Assembly: GCA_965237625.1 (NCBI GenBank)
Contig: CBDEGD010000010.1
Span: forward strand, 1-64,000
DNA length: 64,000 bases
Direction: 5' to 3'
DNA from: JABDIP01 sp965237625
GTDB lineage: Bacteria > Pseudomonadota > Alphaproteobacteria > DSM-16000 > Inquilinaceae
Positions 62,824 through 64,000 of the stretch are shown here, in pieces; position 1 is the first letter of the stretch, and each line of letters starts with the position of its first letter. The notes beneath the pieces were generated by a model. The model searched no databases. It was not told where the DNA came from and saw only the letters and a program-made list of their open reading frames with translations. The position numbers and the translations under genes are program-made.

Positions 62824-63627
62824 CTACCCCTCCAGCAGCCAGCGATGCGCCATTTCGGTGTTGAACTTCCATACCCGTTTCGGCCCGGCCATCACGTTCA
62901 GGTAATAGAGGTCGTAGCCATGGGCGGTGCCGCAGGGGTGGTAGCCCTTGGGCACCATGACCACATCGCCGTCATGCACGCACATGGTCTCGTCCAACGC
63001 GCCGTCTTCGGTATAGACACGCTGGAAGGCGAAACCCTGGGGCGGGTTCAGCCGGTGGTAATAGGTCTCCTCCAGCAGCGATTCCTCGGGCAGATTGTCG
63101 GTGTCGTGTTTGTGCGACGGGTAGGACGACCAGCAGCCGCTTGGGGTGATCACCTCGACCACCAGCAGAGCGTGGGCCGGCGCGGATTCCGGCAGGATGT
63201 CATAGACGTGGCGGGTATTGGTGCCGGACCCGCGCACCGAATAGGTGACCAGGTCCGGTCCGATCAGCCGGGGCGGCAACTCGCCGCCGCCAGGGGCGGA
63301 GCAGACCGCAAGTTCCAGATCGCTCAGCGCCTCAACCGCATAGTCGCAATGCCAGGGCACATAGACCGAGAAGGGTTTCTTCTCCTCGAACGGGCCGTCG
63401 CGTTCGCCGATTTCGGCATAGCTCTCGCCGGCAGCGGTGACGTTGGCCCGGCCACCGACCAGCACCAGGCAGATCTCGCGCTCACCGGTCGCGCGTTCCA
63501 GCTTCTGGCCGGGCTTCAACCGAAGCATCTCGAAACCCACATGGCCCCAGCCGGCGCTTTCCGGCGTCACCCGATGCACCAGACCGTCATCGGCCGGTGG
63601 GTGATTCTTCAACAGCAGTTCGGACAT
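62824..63627 (-). CDS. iolB: 5-deoxy-glucuronate isomerase
   Basis: IolB converts 5-deoxyglucuronate to 5-dehydro-2-deoxygluconate in myo-inositol breakdown. The 267-residue cupin protein has GGRANVTAAGE, FSVYVPWHCDYAVEA, SSYPSHKHDTDNLPEE (metal-binding His residues) and DVVMVPKGYHP. The ATG at 63627 gives the standard N-terminus. Other iol genes are presumably outside the window to the right. Confidence 0.95.
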   Translation of the reverse strand: MSELLLKNHPPADDGLVHRVTPESAGWGHVGFEMLRLKPGQKLERATGEREICLVLVGGRANVTAAGESYAEIGERDGPFEEKKPFSVYVPWHCDYAVEALSDLELAVCSAPGGGELPPRLIGPDLVTYSVRGSGTNTRHVYDILPESAPAHALLVVEVITPSGCWSSYPSHKHDTDNLPEESLLEETYYHRLNPPQGFAFQRVYTEDGALDETMCVHDGDVVMVPKGYHPCGTAHGYDLYYLNVMAGPKRVWKFNTEMAHRWLLEG

Positions 63628-63732
63628 CGCCGCTCCCTCTCCGGTGCCAGGGCCCAACAGGCCGGCACAAACGCGCATCGCGGCCATGATAGCGCCAACG
63701 TGCCGACAGTGCGAAGACCCGGATGAGATGTC

Positions 63733-64000
63733 TCAGCGTTTCCCCCAGACGTGCCGGGCGCCGGCCAGGGCGAGCGCCAGCAGCGCGCAGGTTTTTACGA
63801 CTTCAAGTCCGGCATACCAAGCATGGTGCCAGGAGGGCGGCGGCGGCGTCCCGGCGATCACAGCGGCCACCCGGGCGTCCAGCGCCGGCAATATCCAGAA
63901 CGCCTGAAGACCAAGTGCGATGGCCAGCAGGCCGATCCCGGCGCTGCGCCAGGGCGGGAAGCGCGCCAGGACCGTCGTCAGCACCAGAACCGCGGCGACG
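63733..64000 (-). CDS. Hypothetical membrane protein (partial, 5' end outside window)
   Basis: At least 88 residues with about two to three hydrophobic helices (LLAIALGLQAFWIL; CALLALALAGARHVW). The frame stays open to the window edge, so the start lies outside. No family could be recognised with confidence; the short size and helix pattern fit several DUF membrane families. Confidence 0.6.
   Translation of the reverse strand, partial: VAAVLVLTTVLARFPPWRSAGIGLLAIALGLQAFWILPALDARVAAVIAGTPPPPSWHHAWYAGLEVVKTCALLALALAGARHVWGKR

Noticed and set aside
1..64000. CRISPR array, tRNA or rRNA genes
   Set aside because: No regularly spaced direct repeats, cloverleaf-like sequences or rRNA segments were recognised by reading; a dedicated scan (tRNAscan-SE, Infernal) was not possible.

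Overview
The window looks like chromosomal DNA of a high-GC alphaproteobacterium, most likely from the Rhodospirillales or a neighbouring order. The basis is gene order: hdaA–AI-2E permease–DUF2066–purM–purN, pepA–holC, lptF–lptG–surA–pdxA–rsmA, gmk–yicC, mltG–fabF–acpP–fabG–fabD, and rpsF–rpsR–DUF2232–rplI–dnaB. An HxlR regulator, HspQ and a 7Fe ferredoxin fit the same picture. No tRNA, rRNA or CRISPR array was recognised.

Layout. 1-8.6 kb: replication control, purine synthesis, ndk, a compositionally odd peptidoglycan amidase, an ABC-F ATPase and a stand-alone LexA-like peptidase domain. 8.7-17.5 kb: a catabolic block with an atypical SDR, an NMT1/SsuA-type ABC importer, an FAD oxidoreductase, a class III CoA-transferase, an enoyl-CoA hydratase, a 7Fe ferredoxin and a LysR regulator. 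17.5-37.97 kb: housekeeping core (envelope biogenesis, nucleotide metabolism, fatty acid synthesis, ribosomal proteins, dnaB). lptD is absent from its usual place between lptG and surA. 38-45.4 kb: an accessory islet with an IS4-type and an IS110-type element, several palindromic repeats and small redox/stress genes. 45.4-56.9 kb: an RND efflux pair, a LysE exporter, a sugar-type ABC importer operon, PhzF and HspQ. 57-62.8 kb: a lower-GC island with an HEPN-like gene and a three-gene operon that I read as an ABC three-component (ABC-3C) conflict system: a predicted nuclease-CTD effector, a middle component and a DUF3732 coiled-coil ATPase. 62.8-64 kb: iolB and the end of a membrane protein gene.

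Two points matter most to a reader. First, the ABC-3C operon is the strongest candidate for a little-studied system. The IS110 element also has a structured leader that fits a bridge RNA. Second, at least seven genes (purM, fabD, dnaB, a GST, a carboxymuconolactone decarboxylase-like gene, a metal-dependent hydrolase and the ABC-3C effector) are each broken by one base. Most of the breaks lie in or beside short G/C runs. Because fabD, dnaB and purM are normally essential or central, consensus errors are more likely than true pseudogenes, and each break should be checked against reads before a gene is called dead.
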